Positions 45,158-57,940 of a DNA stretch of 64,000 nucleotides are shown here, in pieces. Source of the stretch: Eucalyptus grandis (lineage: Eukaryota > Streptophyta > Magnoliopsida > Myrtales > Myrtaceae). Location of the stretch: the NCBI RefSeq assembly GCF_016545825.1, contig NC_052617.1, positions 8,948,600-9,012,599 of the forward strand, written 5' to 3'. The stretch's first letter is position 1. The number at the start of each line of letters is the position of its first letter. Both the position numbers and the translations under genes were made by a program. The notes under the pieces were generated by a model. The model had not been told where the DNA came from. It made no database searches and saw nothing but the letters and a program-made list of their open reading frames with translations.

Positions 45158-45987
45158 GGGAAAAAGCCACAAAAAACCCCGAACTTTGCCCAAAGTGACA
45201 CATTTACCCCAAACTTTTTGTGACGTGAAAAACCCCAAACTTTGCCAACCGTGACACATTTACCCTAAACTTTTTTTTTGTGACACGAAAAATCCTGAAC
45301 TTTCGTTATGTGACACATTTACCCCAAAATTAGAGGGCATTTTGGTCTTTTCATTTTTTTAATTTTTTTTTTCCTTCTCTCTTCCCTCCGCCGGCTGGCC
45401 GGCGAAGGGAAGCCGGCGTCCGGCGAGGGCTGCCCTTGCCGGCGTCGGACGAGGGTCACCCTCGCCGGCCTTGGGCTTGGGCGGCCCTCGCCGGCGTCGG
45501 GCGAGGGCGAGGATGGCGCTTCCCGCGTCGGGCGAGGGTGTCCGCCCTCGCCCGACGCCCGGCGAGGACGGCCCCGGCTGCGTCGGGCGAGGGTGTCCCC
45601 GCCCTCGCCCGTCGCTGCGAGGGCCGCCCGGCTGCGTCGGGCGAGGGTGTCCGCTCGCTAGATCCGGCGAGGGCCGTCCTCGCCCGACGCCGGCGATGGC
45701 CGCCTCGCCGCGTCGGGCGAGGGTGTCCGCCTCGCCGGATCCGGCGAGGGCCGTCCTCGCCCGACGCCGGCTTCCTCCGCCACGGCTCCACCATGGTCGG
45801 CGGAGGGAAGAAGAAGAAAAAAAAAAAGAAAAGAAAAAAGCAAAAACAGAATAAATAGACAAAAATGCCCTTGATGGAGTAAATGTGTCACGGTTTGGAA
45901 AGTTCGGGGTTTTTCACGTCACAAAAAAAAAGCTGCAGTAAATGTGTCACTTTGGGCAAAGTTCAGGGTTTTTCGTGGTTTTTTCCC
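45158..45987. mobile_element. Foldback MULE-like MITE with GC-rich tandem core, 9-bp TSD
   Basis: Flanked by perfect 9-bp direct duplications TTTATAAAA (45149-45157 and 45988-45996). Termini GGGAAAAAGCCAC / GTGGTTTTTTCCC extend as an inverted repeat of about 55 bp (GAACTTTGCCCAAAGTGACA on the left and its complement on the right). Further subterminal inverted repeats carry AACCCC and GACACATTTA motifs. The core (about 45380-45790) is extremely GC-rich and made of degenerate tandem CGTCGGGCGAGGGTGTCC / GGCGAGGGCCGTCCTCGCC units, with several frames open by chance. There is no transposase. The 9-bp TSD fits the Mutator superfamily. Confidence 0.85.
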
Positions 45988-45999
45988 TTTATAAAAACC

Positions 46000-47885
46000 T
46001 CAAGTTTGACGTTGTTTATGATACTAGAACTTTCCTGTTCGGGAGCTTGAAATTATCATTTCAATGCTGCTTGCGAAGTAGTCAAAGTTAGTAGTTATGT
46101 GCCTGTATCTCTGAACTGAAAAATAAAAATAAAAAATGTCGGTCGTATATAATTGCCTCTCGATGACATGATATGATTGCTAGCTACAAGCAAAAAGGTG
46201 ATCTATATAAAAACGAGATAAATGATACCCAGTAAGATTATCTTTGAAGCAACTTTACTGCTCTGACAATCACATGACATCCTTGATTCCATGTTGGTGG
46301 TCAGGGAGCATGTTATAATATCTCAATCAAGACAGCTAGTTGAAATTATTCATGTTCTTGAAACTCTTCTACGTATAAAAGTAATTGAACGCTACTACAT
46401 GTAGCAAGCTTGATTGGTAGCTAAGAGGCCTCTAAGGGCCGTTTAAATAAGGGGATGAAAAAGGAATTTTAGGTGGCTTTATCACGTCACGACAGGCTAA
46501 TAATATACTGAAAATTACTTGGTCTAAGGATCAGATATTAATTGTCCTAAGCCGGAAGTTGGGGAGATGTCCTTTGGGGCTCCCAATTCAATGTACATAT
46601 CACTTTAGAAGAGACATTCAATATTTCCTCTTATTGTACAAGCAAGATTTAAAGAAAACTTCCCACACGATTTCATCAATGAACAGGATAAAAAAGCCTT
46701 TTGGGATTACTTTCTAAATCATCGGCTAGTCTGCAAAAGATTTTCTGATATAGAGATTTAATGATCCCTAGGATAATAAAATACCCCTCCTGTCTCATAG
46801 CCAGTTTGCAAAACATGAAGACTATATAACACGTTTAGAAAGATATCTCATTTATGGATAAAAAAAAATTACAGATTAATATAATTTCAGCTCCCGGAGG
46901 GCTCAATCAAACATTGCAAACGCAGGATATAAAGTATTGTCGTTGGCCAAGTAGTCGCATTCCTGCAGATTCAGGTCTAAAATTAATTAATTAATTGATT
47001 GATTGATTGATTCGGAGCATTGACCTCAGTTGTTTTGGCTCCACAGATTGCAATTTCCCTTTTATTTTTTTGTTCAGTGTAATGAATATTGCTTTGTAAG
47101 TCAAAGAAATGGGCCCTTTAATTACTTTAATTTAAGGAGTGATGGAGACGGATTGCTGTATTCGACAAACCCCATTAATAAAACGGGGCTACAAGTACAG
47201 GCAAGTAGAGATAGGACCATATTTATTAATGTTCATGCACAACTACAGTCATTAGAAAATGGATGAGTCGGCAAAGTATACATTATCCAAATAATACAAA
47301 ATATGATAAACATGGTATAGTGAAATTCAGGATCACTATAAATCTCCCCCTTGATACAATAAGTAGTTTTTTCAAGGATACAAGTGATTGTTCTTTCGAA
47401 AATTTGCCGTTCTGAGAAATTTTCCTTCGAGGATCTTTAAGAAATTGGGTGTATTTAGTCTCAAACCCATATTGCACTTAATAACTGGCAGATTGTACCA
47501 AATTGAGACAATTTTGCACATTCAAAATTTTCTGATACGCTTGTAAAATCACTAACAAAATTATAGAACTCACCAACGTATTTGAAATTTTGCCACCATC
47601 AGCAAAAAATTACTTCTGACATGAATTCAACTGAGTGCTTCGTTCTCGACTAAACCAAGACAATATCGTACGCATTTCAACAAGCCAACGAAGAGTTTTA
47701 ATTGTCATGCTAACTGCTCATTTAAATTGCAGTGAAACTCTCAAGGAATAAAAAAAATTGATGCTTCCTTATAATGAAGATCCCTTGGCTAGATATTCAA
47801 GATAATTTACATTTATCAACCAAACGATGTAATAAACAGCCCCATAAATTAAGGGGTGTGAAAACACAAAAAAGGTGTATACAGA
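46000..47885. other. Spacer between GRP-D promoter and Rab3GAP, with conserved block copy D
   Basis: Contains block D (about 46950-47360), homologous to the blocks in the A, B and C units, and the 3' flank of Rab3GAP. No coding gene is seen. The short frame 47030-47266 lies inside the block and is not conserved. Confidence 0.6.
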
Positions 47886-47889
47886 ATAT

Positions 47890-50800
47890 CTACACAATTG
47901 TCCAGTCATTTTCGACGGGACATGAAGGCTTTTCAGCCGAGGATGCGCTACTGGGCTTCGGAGGCTTCCGCAAAAATAAAGATGACTTGCTATCAAAGAA
48001 ATTGGCAAATGATTGACGAGCCGGGTTATCTTCTGCATTCTTCTGGTTCTTTGTTTCTTGCTCTTTTGTCTGTCTGTCCTTGCCACCGAAGATGAGACTC
48101 AGTCTCTTGAACCGGCGCCTTGGTTCACCTGGTGTGGCGCTTGTATCTTCCGGAGGCTGCACCATTTTTAAAGCTTCCTCGGGTTTGAGCAGCATCATCT
48201 CCATTGTTTCATATACCTAAGGAATAAAATAGGCTCGTGAGTGGTTGGGCTCTCCAACAAAGTGTCCAACACAACGCCTATCCATACCCCAGGTAGCAAA
48301 AATTAGATCGACAACTAAACGCATTGCCGACTGATATTCATTAACTGCTCACATGCGCATGCGCATGCAGAAACATATGCAGTGAGCTACCTATAAAAGT
48401 GAAGGAAATGACATGATCTCATAGGATTTGAAAAGCTTGGCCTACATACCCTAACATCTGATATCTAGCTCAGATATCATTGACCATATGACAAGGCTAG
48501 ATAGACTCATTCGAGAAATATGCCTTGAATACATGCATTGGTTTGAGAGGCTCACTCAAGAAGACATGCCTCCAAATCCTCCCCAGTAAAGACACGAGTT
48601 AGGAAAAACTCAATTAGAGATCGAGAAATGTACGCTCCATCTTAGGATCATCAAGTCAGAATATATAGATGCTCCAGTAATCTACAAACCAATTTCAGCA
48701 ATAGCATGATACCATCAGAATAGTCCTCGACTCTTACCTGCCAAAGATCATCGACTTTCTCCCTGATGCTCCTCCCTTGACAAGTGGAAGTTACATAATC
48801 TTTGCACTCATAAAACAGTCTTGAGAAATTAGGATCTGCTGAAAGTGAAGCCTCGGCAATCACAAACCCCACTGCAAGCTAAAATCCAAAAGATATGTTC
48901 CACATAAGATATTCTTATCAATTCATTATCTCATCTCTCAGAGAAACACAAGGACCAATGACAAATGCTTAACACTGGTTAAATTGATGCCTCGTGATAA
49001 ATAAGCATTCCAGGTACTGGCCTTAATGTGTACATGGTATTATAAATCGTAATGTTGCCTGAAATAACTGAAGAGACTATAGTTTCCACAAATTTTATAT
49101 CATGACCTCACATCCAGTCTAACAATTTTTTTATTTTTATTTTTGGTAATTCCAGTCTCATAAATTAATCTTGACAAAGCAGAAACAGGCCGATGCATCC
49201 TTTATAATGCAAAAGATTTTCTATAACAACAACACAATGGATAAACATGTCCATTCAATAGTTAAGTGCCCATAAGACCAACAGATTTAGATTGGAGAGT
49301 GTAAAATAATATGTTTATCCAAAAGCCAATACCATTTGAAGGTGACTACTAGGTGATTTCTACCAAAGTCAATGAACAAAGCCTGAAAAGAGACCATGAT
49401 TTCTCATGTCTTCAAATGCTTCTTATGTTGTTTAACACTACGCTCTTTAAGGAAAAGTTAAAATTCGTCACATCATTCCAAAAACAAGACTTTTCAAATT
49501 TTCCAACAATTCATAGTAAAACATAGAAGTTGGAGTTCAACTACTGGTGGTCAAACCTATATCTTCTATTTTCCTCTCCCATTTATTCTCTGCAATTAGT
49601 ACACAGTGAGAAATTTAAATTTTCCTCCATCCCCTCCTCCCTCCCTCCCTCCCTCCCTCCCTCCCTCCCTCATTCAGGCCCTGATGTAGAGACAATTGGT
49701 GAATAAAAATTCTGCCATAAATGTTTCCCAGGATGCCGCAGTTGTGCAAACTTGGGGCTCTTATGATGTTTCTATTTTTGGATGACTGCTGTAATTGTAA
49801 GATATTCATTACAATTAATTGCAGGTACAAACAATAAACTTATAAATAATTTGGAGGCACTAATATTGCCTATGTGACGCCATAAGGTATAACCAGAAAA
49901 GCTTACCAGGGAAACAAAGAGTTGTTCAAACAGCTCAACAGGCGGAATGTCCTCAAAGAAATCCAGAATTCCTTCTCTGTGCAAGACACCAACTTTTCAG
50001 AGAAGTACAATTTCAGAAGAGAAGACAGAAATCTTATCAGTAAATCTTTCGACATACACTGCCAAATCCTCATCGTATAGAGGTGCCTGCTTGACTGCTG
50101 GAACTGGTTTTGCCGCTTCCCATAGTTCACGCCATAAATTACCTAACACCAAGGAATGACTTTGTCATGAGAATTCAAGGCTCCACAAAATGACGGCACT
50201 CAACTAAGAGTTCCATGGTTAAATTTTCAGTTTTTACCGTCATGATATATTTAAGGACATGCGATGACAACAAATGATAAAAGAGAAGGACATCATTATG
50301 AATAGACTCTGCTAGTGCGATTGTCCATCAAAAGCTGTAACTATTTCAACCAAAGGTTTTTAATAAATTGATAACCATATGTACAGGCTTGAACTCCAAA
50401 GCTCTTACTAGTACTTGGCTAGTAATTTCCCTGTGGATCCAGGTATAAACCACAGCTTGCATGTTCGAGTTTAACTAAATGACTATATAACAGAAGAAAT
50501 ATGGATATGAGACAAAAAATTGTGTGAAGAAGCTTTTCCTGGAGTAGCTGAGCATTTGATTTCCTCTTTGCATCGATGCCAGTTTGGAGATTGGGTTAAC
50601 AATGACCACAACAAAATAGGTTTTACCTTCTTTTTGCATTCGACTGCTTAATTGGCCTTTTGTTGATGCGTTCTCATTCTCATATCCTAGGTCAGATTCG
50701 GTCCAGTCTGGAGGAGAATGCCATCTTACAAAATCTTCTAGAATGCAACCAGGATTAGCAGCCTAATGCAAGACAGAAACAGACTAGGTTCAACAAGAAA

Positions 50801-53800
50801 GATCATTAAACCTATTGACAAAAGCAACTGGCACATCCATAACATGAGGAATATTTTGTCATCATAACCTTGAAAGCTTGCATGTCAGAGAGGAGTTGAG
50901 AGCACCCAGCACCAACACTGATAAAACAACATTAATTACAAATTGTCAATAGATTGAAATTGATCGTTCATCATTTGTAAGGCAACAACAATAAAAAGTA
51001 GCTATTTATGTTGTAAATCCTAAACGAAGGTAGTAATTGTGGTCATCAGGTCATGTATAAAAATGCATGTTGCCCAAGAAGATACCTCATTAATCAGTTA
51101 AACAGTGCTAGTAACCTAACAAGATAGACGTGTAATCTTGTGCATCTTGTGACCCAGTAAATGGTAACATAAAACTGACCTAATACAAAAGCAAATAGCT
51201 TCACAGACTCCAACGGAGAATTAACCCAACAACCATAAGCTCAAACAAACTTAGGAAAGAGCAAAATTGGCCTTTTCAAGTAACTCATGTCTACAAGAGG
51301 AAAAGAATGCCTGTTCTTGTAGCTACTAACCTCCCTGTCCGAAGTATGAATTCTTCTGTTTCTTTGATGAGATCTTCCGTAAGTAAAGGACCTTCCTGCA
51401 TGTAAACAAAGGACAAAGGATTGGATTTTGATAGAAGGAAAACAATCCGCATTCAGTAGAAATAGAAACATTACAAACCTGGGTCACAGGAGAGTACACA
51501 GGTTCACCAGTTTCCAACATGCATAGATCATCACATGGGTGATCTGCCCCCAGACGCAGAACAAGCTCCCTTGTATTTAATCTTGCATACAAAGCAGGGC
51601 TGTCCAAAACTGTATTTGTGGGAACATTGGGTTTTTCAACTTGTGAACTGGCTTCCCTTATTGTGGTGTCTAACGATTCAGACGTGACCATGTGGCGCCG
51701 TTTGCGGGATATGCAACAGTTGATGACCTGCAGCTGCTGATATAGAAGACAGCAATTAAGATCTGGAATATGGTCCGCTGGAATGCCAGCTATATGTTGC
51801 TCCTCATCCCAGCTTCTGCGCAGCTGCATTTGAAAATGAACATCATCAGCTACAGATGAAAGATGGCACTGATGGACAACTTTTCCATCTCAAGATAATG
51901 AAAACTGAACATCAGCGTACTAAGAAAAATTGTCAGGAAATAGAAAAAAAAATGCTTTGCAATATTTGAGTGAGACAAATTTCCAGCCCATTTCATAGCG
52001 TAAAATGCATATAATGTAATAGACTGATAATTTTATAGCCACAGGAATAATCCTTTTATCTAGACAAAATAATTTTCAACATAAAGAGTTCATTTTACAA
52101 TAATTGAAGAATGTATTGTACTGATTAGTAATCTAGTTTATGCCATCACATGATTCCGGCCAGCCTTACCTCAGCAACAACCCTGCACCAAAATAAAGCC
52201 ATATCCCTCATTGTTTTACAGCTTCCAATGACTTCAGCAACTTTGGTAACAAAGCTTTCAGGTGGAGCTGCATGAATATCTCTCGGCAATGTTGCAGCAG
52301 TGGTTTCTGAACCAGAACTGATCTTTCTTCTAAGAAACTTTCCCTCTGCAAATATCTTGCAGATATTACAACAGAAGTGAAAGATCATGATAGGATAATT
52401 TTAAAAAAGAACCGATAATTTTTTTTATAATGGATGAGTACAATTTCATGGACTAGTAATTTGATAATCTGATTATTGATTTACCTGCATCAAACAGCAA
52501 ACTAATCAAAGAATAGAGCTTCACTTCATCTGGAAACTCGGATATATTGTCTTCCTTTTCACGAAGCACAAGCGACCTCACAGCAGAGAGACTTAGTCCT
52601 GCCCTTTCCTTGATAGGAGAAGAACCTTTGTTTGTTGCCAGAAAATCTTTCATTGAGCTAAATTTCCTCCCATTCCTGGGAAAAGTTTCCAAAGATGTCT
52701 AAGTGATAGAAGAAATATATAGAGCTAAAAGTTATAATGGCTATCTTGTAGATAATAAAGACTTACTCTACAGCCACAGCCAGTTGCTTGATAACTGGTG
52801 ATGGAGGAATTTTCTCTGTGTTACCAGCAATTAGACCGTCCAATATGGATATAGACTCTGAACCCTATCAAAACATTTTTAATTCAAATTAGACAGCAAA
52901 ACCATAAACAAGTCATCTTAAACCTCGAAGTCTGATCTCCTGCTAAAGTAAAAGATATTAAATGTCATCATAACTATAAACTATTTGCAGCCATTTCTGA
53001 TTTTCACACGAAAAGAACAGCTGGAGGCATTATTGCAGCAGACAGATTAGGATATGAGAAAGCTGAAGAGAGATTGAAGTACAAGATTTTCTCTGAACTG
53101 CAATGAAAAATTATGGTAAATGTACTGTGAGCAGGCAGTTGGCTTCTCCACTGATGAATTTGCCGAAACAATGAGGACTCTCTCTGTTCTCTATCTACTG
53201 TATATATTTGATGTATAACAAGAGCTTCACTGGTTAATTCTTTTTTTGCCAAAAGAATTTTGCTGGTGTAATAGTAGATATTTAGACAACAGGAACACAG
53301 CTTAAAATTAATCAATCTGCTGTCCCAGAATTGACATTTTCCATTGGCCCTTCAGGGACATCCGATGCAACATGTTTATACATGTAAGCAAGTTGTCGCA
53401 TCGATGACTTCTAAGACATCTATGATTGATGATAATATGAGCTAGTAGCAACCAATGAGTTAGCCAGCAGGTCACCAAACTCAATTACTATAACACATGC
53501 GGAAAATAAACATTTTGAGTGTGTAAAAGAGTTAAAAGCACCAAAAAAAAAAAAAACTCTCACCCTTGATTCAAAATCATTCTTCTCATTCACTATGTAC
53601 AGGTTTTCGTCGAAAATTGGGAAGGACATCTTCGAATTCTCAGATTTCTCGGTGTCATCAGCTCCTTTTCTCCCTATTCTTATGTTTTTCAATCTGTCCT
53701 GCCAATCCTGCTTCGTCCCTAACGTTATTGGTGGTGGTCTCCACCTTAAGTTCTTTGACTCGTGGTATGCCTGAGTGGTCAAATTCACACCAAAGAAAAG

Positions 53801-54259
53801 GAAATGGTTATTTCAACAAATCATGCTCGTTGTGGAACTGGAAAATCAGGCAACTTGAGTGCAAATTGTAAAGCCTCCCATCCATCCCGGTGCCCAAAAC
53901 AGACATAAAGTCGTGCTTCAATATAAGCTATAATCATATTGGGTAAACTGGCAAAATGCCCCATTAACGAGAGCCATTCATTCCCAATTCAAGTCCATCT
54001 CATACATGGTTTCTCCATTGCCGCAGCATCCAAGGAAAACACCAGAGAATGTACGATCGCCCGACGGACGCCCAAACAGCTCGATCTCACGATTCCCGCT
54101 TAATCGATACGCGAGTCAAGGAGGAAATGGTCCGACAGGAAAACATAAATAGCCAACAACAAGTCAATCGATTTTCAAATACCTTTGACTCTGCCGAGTC
54201 GCACGGAGATTCATCTCCCGTCGACAAACTCGCGGCCGATTTCCTCTCACCATCTGCTC

Positions 54260-54293
<34 letters not shown>

Positions 54294-54568
54294 CTAGATA
54301 AACACCTTTGACCTCCGTTTCGGGAAAACGAGAACTTAAAAATCCCCGGCTAAATACGGTCAAATCTAATTTTGAAACGCGTCCTAAAAACCAGCGGACG
54401 AGCGCGAAAAGCGGGAGATTCGGCGGGGACCGGACGAGAGAAGAGACCTCGGTGGTGGTGGTGGTCGTGCTTGAGATCGGATTTGATGTCGGCGAGCACG
54501 CGCTCCGCTTTCGCCGCCGCGGAATGCAAGGCGATCCTCGCTTTGGAGACGAAGGAGGGCTCCTCCAT
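47890..54568 (-). CDS. Rab3 GTPase-activating protein catalytic subunit homologue (13 exons)
   Basis: Plant homologue of RAB3GAP1 (Arabidopsis At5g58510 type). In animals this protein with RAB3GAP2 acts on Rab3 and Rab18 in membrane traffic; the plant role is inferred. Exons in transcript order: 54568-54431, 53770-53564, 52864-52767, 52675-52485, 52345-52170, 51823-51479, 51395-51331, 50917-50869, 50762-50627, 50142-50058, 49976-49907, 48878-48738, 48216-47890. Together they give 675 aa with consistent phases. It starts MEEPSFVSKARIAL. Key family text is GAGCSQLLSDMQAFK then AANPGCILEDFVRWHSP (exons 8-9), NLWRELWEAAKPVP, and a C-terminal KPEEALKMVQPPED. No frame breaks were found. The exon 1 donor (at 54430) is the least certain junction: I chose it for phase, over GTCTCT nearby. 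Its 3' end has been copied at least twice with GRP genes. Confidence 0.9.
49635..49670. repeat. (CTCC)n microsatellite in a Rab3GAP intron
   Basis: About nine CCTC tetranucleotides between exons 11 and 12. Confidence 0.9.
54261..54294. repeat. (CAA)n microsatellite in Rab3GAP intron 1
   Basis: Eleven CAA trinucleotides on the plus strand, between exons 1 and 2. Confidence 0.9.
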
Positions 54569-54719
54569 ATCCGGCGGGAAGCGAGGGGGCGCGACGATCG
54601 AGGGCGGTCGCTAAATCGGGAACGGAAATGCCGCCATGTTCGTAGCTGCTGCTGCTCCTAGAGAGAGAAAAGAGAAGAGAGAGAAAGTGGGAGTGCGCGA
54701 GGGAGACGATGGGAGAAGA

Positions 54720-56275
54720 ACCAGGGGAAGTGTGTTACTGAGGACGACTACGGAGCGGGCGGATTTCGCAAATGTTTTTAAAAAATTGAAAACTTGATTT
54801 TATTGGTGAAATGTTTTTCTTGTTTCATTTTTATTTATTTTTTTATTTATAACGTGTTCTTCTGTTGGCTTTGAATTTTTTATTGACGCGATTCCATTGG
54901 TGGGATGACGCGTATTCGTGCGGCAATTCTTATTTTCCTAACCCTTGACGTGAATTGCGTAATCGATTACATTAATCTACTATTGATCTTCCCTTTTATT
55001 ATACTTTATTTATAGTTTAAGATAATAAAAATGGCATTCAAATAGTCTATAATCGAATCAAGGTAGAAGGGATCTTATGAACAGATGCTCTAAGCATATT
55101 TGCTAGTTGACGAGTGATTAGATATGAATATCACAACTCGCCAATGAAAATGAAAAATGTTTTTGAAAAATTGTTATTTTTCCTAATAAATATGTTGAAC
55201 AATTGTTTATATTGAGTCTAGATATATAAATGGCTTAATTTAATGTCCATAAAAAAAAAGGAAAATGAAGAAATAGATGACTCAATTCCATAACGTCTAT
55301 CTTGAAGGTGTTGGACTCATATGTGAATTCGAGATTGAGTTTAATTCAAAATCAATTGAAACTGTCACGCTTTTCTAATTGATTGCTTGTTTCTTCATTT
55401 TATTAACCGGCAAGAAAATAACTATGCATTTGTTAACTTCTTGCAAATATGCAATCGGGCATGATTCTTTCCCTGGTACACGGAATGTTGCAATTGTTTG
55501 GAAAAATACTTTTTTCTAAAAATTATCACTTATAAAAATGAATGGGAAAAAGACATTTTTATTGTCCACAAAAAATGCATGGACATAAATCATTATCGAC
55601 AATGGAAATAATATTCATTAGTTAATTATTCAAGTTACAAAGATGATCATTTTTAGGTGCATTTATTTCACTAAAAAGTTCATGATGAAGGAAAATGTTT
55701 TTCATGAAAATAATTTTAAAGAAAAATGGTTAGTTTTCATTTGCTCTATAGTTTTAAGAAAAGTGATTTTCTTCTTATTTGATGGATGGTTATTTAAGCC
55801 CATTGCTTTTAGTGCATAAAAAACATTTTCAATAAATCACTTGGTTTTCCGTCATCCAAATATAAGAAAATGATTTCTTGAAAACAGATTTGCTTCTTTG
55901 AAAACTTCATAATAAGGGAAAATATATCCATACCAAGTATTTTCAGGAGAAAATTGTTGTTTTCAAACAGTGGAAAATGATTCATCTGAAGACTTTATAA
56001 TGCGTAAAAATATTTGCATACAAATTACTTTCAAGAGAAAATGGATGTATTCAAATAGTTTAGGGAAAATGATTTTCTTTTTACTAAAAGGAGGAGTTGT
56101 TTTTCCTTAATCTAAATTTCTTCATTTTTAGTCTATGTCAACGTTTTTCCTAAATCCATTAATTTTCTATTGTCCAAAAACCAAAAAAGCAGGAAAATAA
56201 TTGTCCATAAACAGTTTTTCTCTTAACAAGCAGATCTTAATAGTGATGGGAAAGCATAAACACTTCAAAGCCAGC
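54720..56275. other. AT-rich intergenic region with degenerate GAAAATGATTTTC motifs
   Basis: Upstream of Rab3GAP. Many imperfect copies of a short palindromic motif (AAAATGATTTTCTT and its complement) occur between about 55180 and 56230. The same motif family is scattered at about 11890-12110, 32760-32960 and 41940-42130. No gene. Confidence 0.5.
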
Positions 56276-56279
56276 CTAT

Positions 56280-56910
56280 AAGTCACGCGGACTCGAGCGC
56301 GGTGGGTTCATCTAATCTGTCAACGCATTCTTGTTCAGACTTAAAAAGATCGATGAAGAAGTATGCACAGGGACATTTCCTTATCACCTTTAACAAAAAG
56401 GTCATGCCCAGGAAGTATCGATGCGAGAAATTCCCGGGGTCGCATCTCGGAGACGGCACGATGCGGCGAGGATGGCGCGAAAAAGAAGCGACGTCGAAGC
56501 GTTTGTTTGGATGGAACCTCGTGCTCGGAGCGTACGAAAATAATGTCGGAGCGACGTGCTCCAACCTTATCCGTCTCCAACGATTCAGCGCGGGATTGGC
56601 GGAATGCCCGAAGCAGGAAGTGGACGTCGAATGCGGTGAGGGTGTCGCCATCGATATTCGGACGGCCTTTCTTTATTCGCTACCCCTTCCCAAAGGCGAT
56701 CTCCTTTCGTTCTCGTTCGTCAGCGGTGACTTTTGCTTTGCCAAAAAGTGAAATCATTATACAAATCGGGATTGCTCATGCACCTCGTTCGGTTCGCCTC
56801 GTTGCCAATGACATTTGGATTACCTAGATTCGGTATGAACGCGAAATTATCCGGTATCAAGATCCTCCTTCTTTGAGGAATCCGACTTCGAGACGAACCA
56901 AACAAAAGCC
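56280..56910. other. GC-rich block open in several frames, unrecognised
   Basis: A CpG-rich island of about 550 bp in AT-rich surroundings, with frames of 149 aa (56302-56751, +), 154 aa (56363-56827, +) and 122 aa (56283-56651, -) all open. None resembles a known family and none has splice-flank support. It could be an old gene or element fragment. Confidence 0.35.
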
Positions 56911-57935
56911 TTGTACGCTCATGAGTAGTTTCTTTCTGAAATTCGAGTTACGGATTGTGTATCGAATTGCTAATTATAGCTCAAAAAGTTGTAAGTTATT
57001 GACTAAACAAAGTTTCTTATGGAATTGCTAATTATACATATGTATAAGAGATGATATGGTTGCGTCTAATTTTGTTTAAATTTATAGTGAGACAATTGTT
57101 TAATATGTTTTCAATTTATTTAAATGTTTTTTTAATTGAAAGGAATGCATGATTGCACCTAATAATGGGTGTTTACCTAACACTATTTTCATCAAAACAA
57201 TGTTTTGTTGTTTCTAACTGCTACTTATAACTTTTCCATTTTATTTGACTAATTAGAAATCTACTAGTCATACACGATCAACGTTAGAATGAGTAATGCA
57301 TTTTGTCATAATATTAAAAAAGAAGTACTTATATTTCTTTTTTTATTTTCTGGTAAGAAAATGAGGCAAAGTTCAAATATCATGATATTACTTTGCTAAT
57401 AAAACTTTATCCATTCCTATGAACAAAGGAATTAAGCCTCTCGCTTGCCTATTTAATGTTGGAGTGCATGCTAATCTATAAAAGAGTTTCCTTTCTTAAA
57501 AGTGCATGTAATTTTAATATGTTTCTAATATTCTCAATTCAAGAAAGGAGCACTAGAATCGAAAGAGGAAGTTGATTTTTTTTTTTTACACCTCCGCAAT
57601 AAGTTTGAAATGCCTAAAAAAAAAAAAATCAAAAAGTACTCAAAAGTTCTATTTTGAGCGAAAAAGCAAACTTCCATGATTTGCCCGAAGCCAACGAACC
57701 AATTGCCCGGTACATCATAAAGAAGCCTATCAACTAAAGTTGGGCCCGGGTTGCCTTTAAAGTTCTGGCTGGAATTTTAACCAATTGAAGAAACGGCATA
57801 GGCATCTTCTAATTATTAATAATAAATTTGAAAAAACCAAATTTGCGACCAAATTTACGTTCTTAGAAAAGGACGTAGGTATATTCTGAATTTTAACCAA
57901 TTATTAATAGGCATATATATAAAAAACCCACGGCC
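56910..57935. other. AT-rich intergenic region
   Basis: No gene is seen. The right end (from about 57774) begins to resemble the tandem unit that follows. Confidence 0.5.
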
Positions 57936-57940
57936 AAATT

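Noticed and set aside
45359..45862. Several overlapping frames of 112-167 aa in the GC-rich segment
   Set aside because: They lie in the tandem core of the foldback element. All frames are open because the repeat lacks stop triplets, and none resembles a protein.
54308..54661. 117-aa plus-strand frame opposite Rab3GAP exon 1
   Set aside because: Shadow of the coding exon (MEEPSFVSK on the minus strand) and its 5' UTR.
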